Program-made: the position numbers and the translations under genes
Notes under the pieces: model-generated
The model's input: only the letters and a program-made list of their open reading frames with translations
Told to the model about the DNA's origin: nothing
The model's database searches: none
Assembly (NCBI GenBank): GCA_030744635.1
Contig: JASLQE010000113.1
Location: forward strand, 1 to 6,627
DNA length: 6,627 nucleotides
Direction: 5' to 3'
DNA from: Dehalococcoidia bacterium
GTDB lineage: Bacteria; Chloroflexota; Dehalococcoidia; JACVQG01; JAHKAY01
In this document: piece after piece, positions 5,503 through 6,627 of the stretch
Layout: every line of letters begins with the position of its first letter
Position numbering within the stretch: the stretch's first letter is position 1

Positions 5503-6627
5503 GCCCCTACAGGGTCCTGGACATGACCTCGGGAGGAAGCTGCCTTTGCGGGCGGATTCTCGGTGACCTGGGCGCTGATGTCATCAAGATTGAGAGGCCT
5601 GCGGGTGACCCCACCCGCAGCATCGGCCCATTTGTCGGCGATACCCCTGACCCGAAAAAGAGCCTCTTCTGGTTCGCTTACAACTCCAACAAGAGGGGTA
5701 TCACCCTGGACATCGACCACCCGCAGGGCCGGGACCTCTTCAAAAGGCTGGTCCGGTCCACGGACCTCCTCATAGAGTCCTTCCCCCCCGGCCATATGGA
5801 GTCCCTAGGGCTCAGCTATGGGGTGCTGCGAGGGTTGAACCGGGGGCTGATAATGGCCTCTATCACACCTTTCGGTCAGGACGGGCCTTATAGGGACTAT
5901 GCGGCGACCGATATCGTGGGCATGGCCATGGGCGGCCAGATGTTCTCCACCGGTGACCCCGACCGCGCCCCGGTCCGCATCGGCTTCCCCCAGGCATACT
6001 TGCACGCCGGGGCAGAGGCCGCCGCCGGCCTGACGCTTGCCCTGTACCACAGGGGGATTACCGGGGAAGGGCAGCATGTGGATGTGTCCATGCAGGCCTC
6101 CCTTGCCCTGACTTCGGGAAGCGCCATCCCCACCTGGGTCACATTGGGCAAGGAACTGCCCCGGGTGGGAAACTACCGGGCCGGGCTTGGCGGGGGCACG
6201 CTGATACGACAGCAGTATCCGTGCCAAGACGGCTTTGTTGCCTTCGCTATAATCGGAGGCACTTCAGGGGCCAGGACTAACCGCCCCCTGTCCGAGTGGA
6301 TGGACCGGGAAGGCATGTCCGATGACTTCTTCAGAAGCATTGACTGGGACTCATTTCATGTGCCCAGCACGCCTCCGGAGGTGATGGCCCGAATTGAGCA
6401 ACAGGTGAGACTGTTTTTCATGACCCATACCAAGTTAGAGCTGTACCAGGGGTCGTTGGAACGGCACATCATGCTGTACCCCCTGGCCACTCCCAAGGAC
6501 ATTCTGGAGAACCAGCAGCTTGAGGCGAGGCAGTTCTGGGTGGAGATGGAACACCCGGAGTTGGGGCGCAGTATTACCTACCCCGGGCCGTTCATGAAGG
6601 CATCGGCTGTGGAATGCACCATGATAC
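5496..6627 (+). CDS. Family III (CaiB/BaiF) CoA-transferase, 3' end outside the window
   Basis: This family moves CoA between carboxylic acids through enzyme-bound intermediates. The visible 377 codons have no stop. They begin with LSPYRVLDMT, then LGDLGADVIKIERP (22-35), an FWFAYNSNKRGITLD block (58-72), DLLIESFPPG (90-99), LGLSYG, ITPFGQDGPY (123-132), a glycine-rich GMAMGGQM (142-149), and GEGQHVDVSMQ (190-200). Aligning by hand from GEGQ back to the Asp found in formyl-CoA transferase and CaiB (D169 in both) puts Tyr168 (PQAYLHAG) there, so the usual acyl-anhydride-forming aspartate seems absent. Such a protein may be one subunit of a heteromeric transferase or use another chemistry. The ATG at 5496 gives the usual family beginning; an in-frame GTG at 5442 would add an atypical tail. 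The divergent dehydratase neighbour fits acyl-CoA catabolism, but the substrate is unknown. Confidence 0.9.
   Translation, partial: MLSPYRVLDMTSGGSCLCGRILGDLGADVIKIERPAGDPTRSIGPFVGDTPDPKKSLFWFAYNSNKRGITLDIDHPQGRDLFKRLVRSTDLLIESFPPGHMESLGLSYGVLRGLNRGLIMASITPFGQDGPYRDYAATDIVGMAMGGQMFSTGDPDRAPVRIGFPQAYLHAGAEAAAGLTLALYHRGITGEGQHVDVSMQASLALTSGSAIPTWVTLGKELPRVGNYRAGLGGGTLIRQQYPCQDGFVAFAIIGGTSGARTNRPLSEWMDREGMSDDFFRSIDWDSFHVPSTPPEVMARIEQQVRLFFMTHTKLELYQGSLERHIMLYPLATPKDILENQQLEARQFWVEMEHPELGRSITYPGPFMKASAVECTMI

Overview
The window looks like a piece of a GC-rich bacterial chromosome. The best guess is a Chloroflexota (Dehalococcoidia-like) genome. This rests on a GreA-type factor fused to an integrase-like N-terminal domain, a der-plsY overlap, and a 2-hydroxyacyl-CoA dehydratase-type protein beside a family III CoA-transferase. 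No rRNA or other taxonomic marker is present, so the assignment is inference. The genes are dense and mostly separated by short gaps or overlaps. There is no CRISPR array, tRNA, transposase or prophage.

All genes but one read right to left on the minus strand. In transcription order they are: a 2-hydroxyacyl-CoA dehydratase subunit-like protein (5290-4010); a GreA/GreB-type elongation factor with an N-terminal SAM-like (integrase core-binding) domain (3892-3095); ornithine carbamoyltransferase argF (3098-2175), joined to the previous gene by an ATGA overlap; a small AT-richer orphan with four cysteines and two predicted membrane helices (2141-1764); a short remnant that looks like the C-terminus of a PIN-domain nuclease (1727-1605), whose stop lies inside the start of the next gene; the ribosome-assembly GTPase der (1612-281); and the 5' part of plsY (299 to the window edge), which overlaps the end of der. 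On the plus strand, reading away from the dehydratase, a CaiB/BaiF family III CoA-transferase begins at 5496 and runs off the right edge without a stop.

The left part is housekeeping: ribosome assembly, phospholipid synthesis, arginine synthesis and transcript elongation. It is interrupted between argF and der by a roughly 500-base accessory stretch holding the low-GC orphan and the PIN-like remnant. The right part is catabolic in flavour: a CoA-transferase and a radical-type dehydratase/reductase subunit diverge from a 205-base intergenic region that has a perfect TATAAT on the plus strand.

The points most worth a second look are: plsY has no ATG, GTG or TTG at its expected start but has a well-placed ATC; the GreA fusion; a Cys-to-Pro change in the substrate motif of ArgF; a CoA-transferase with Tyr where the catalytic Asp is expected; and the broken PIN-like gene coupled to der.
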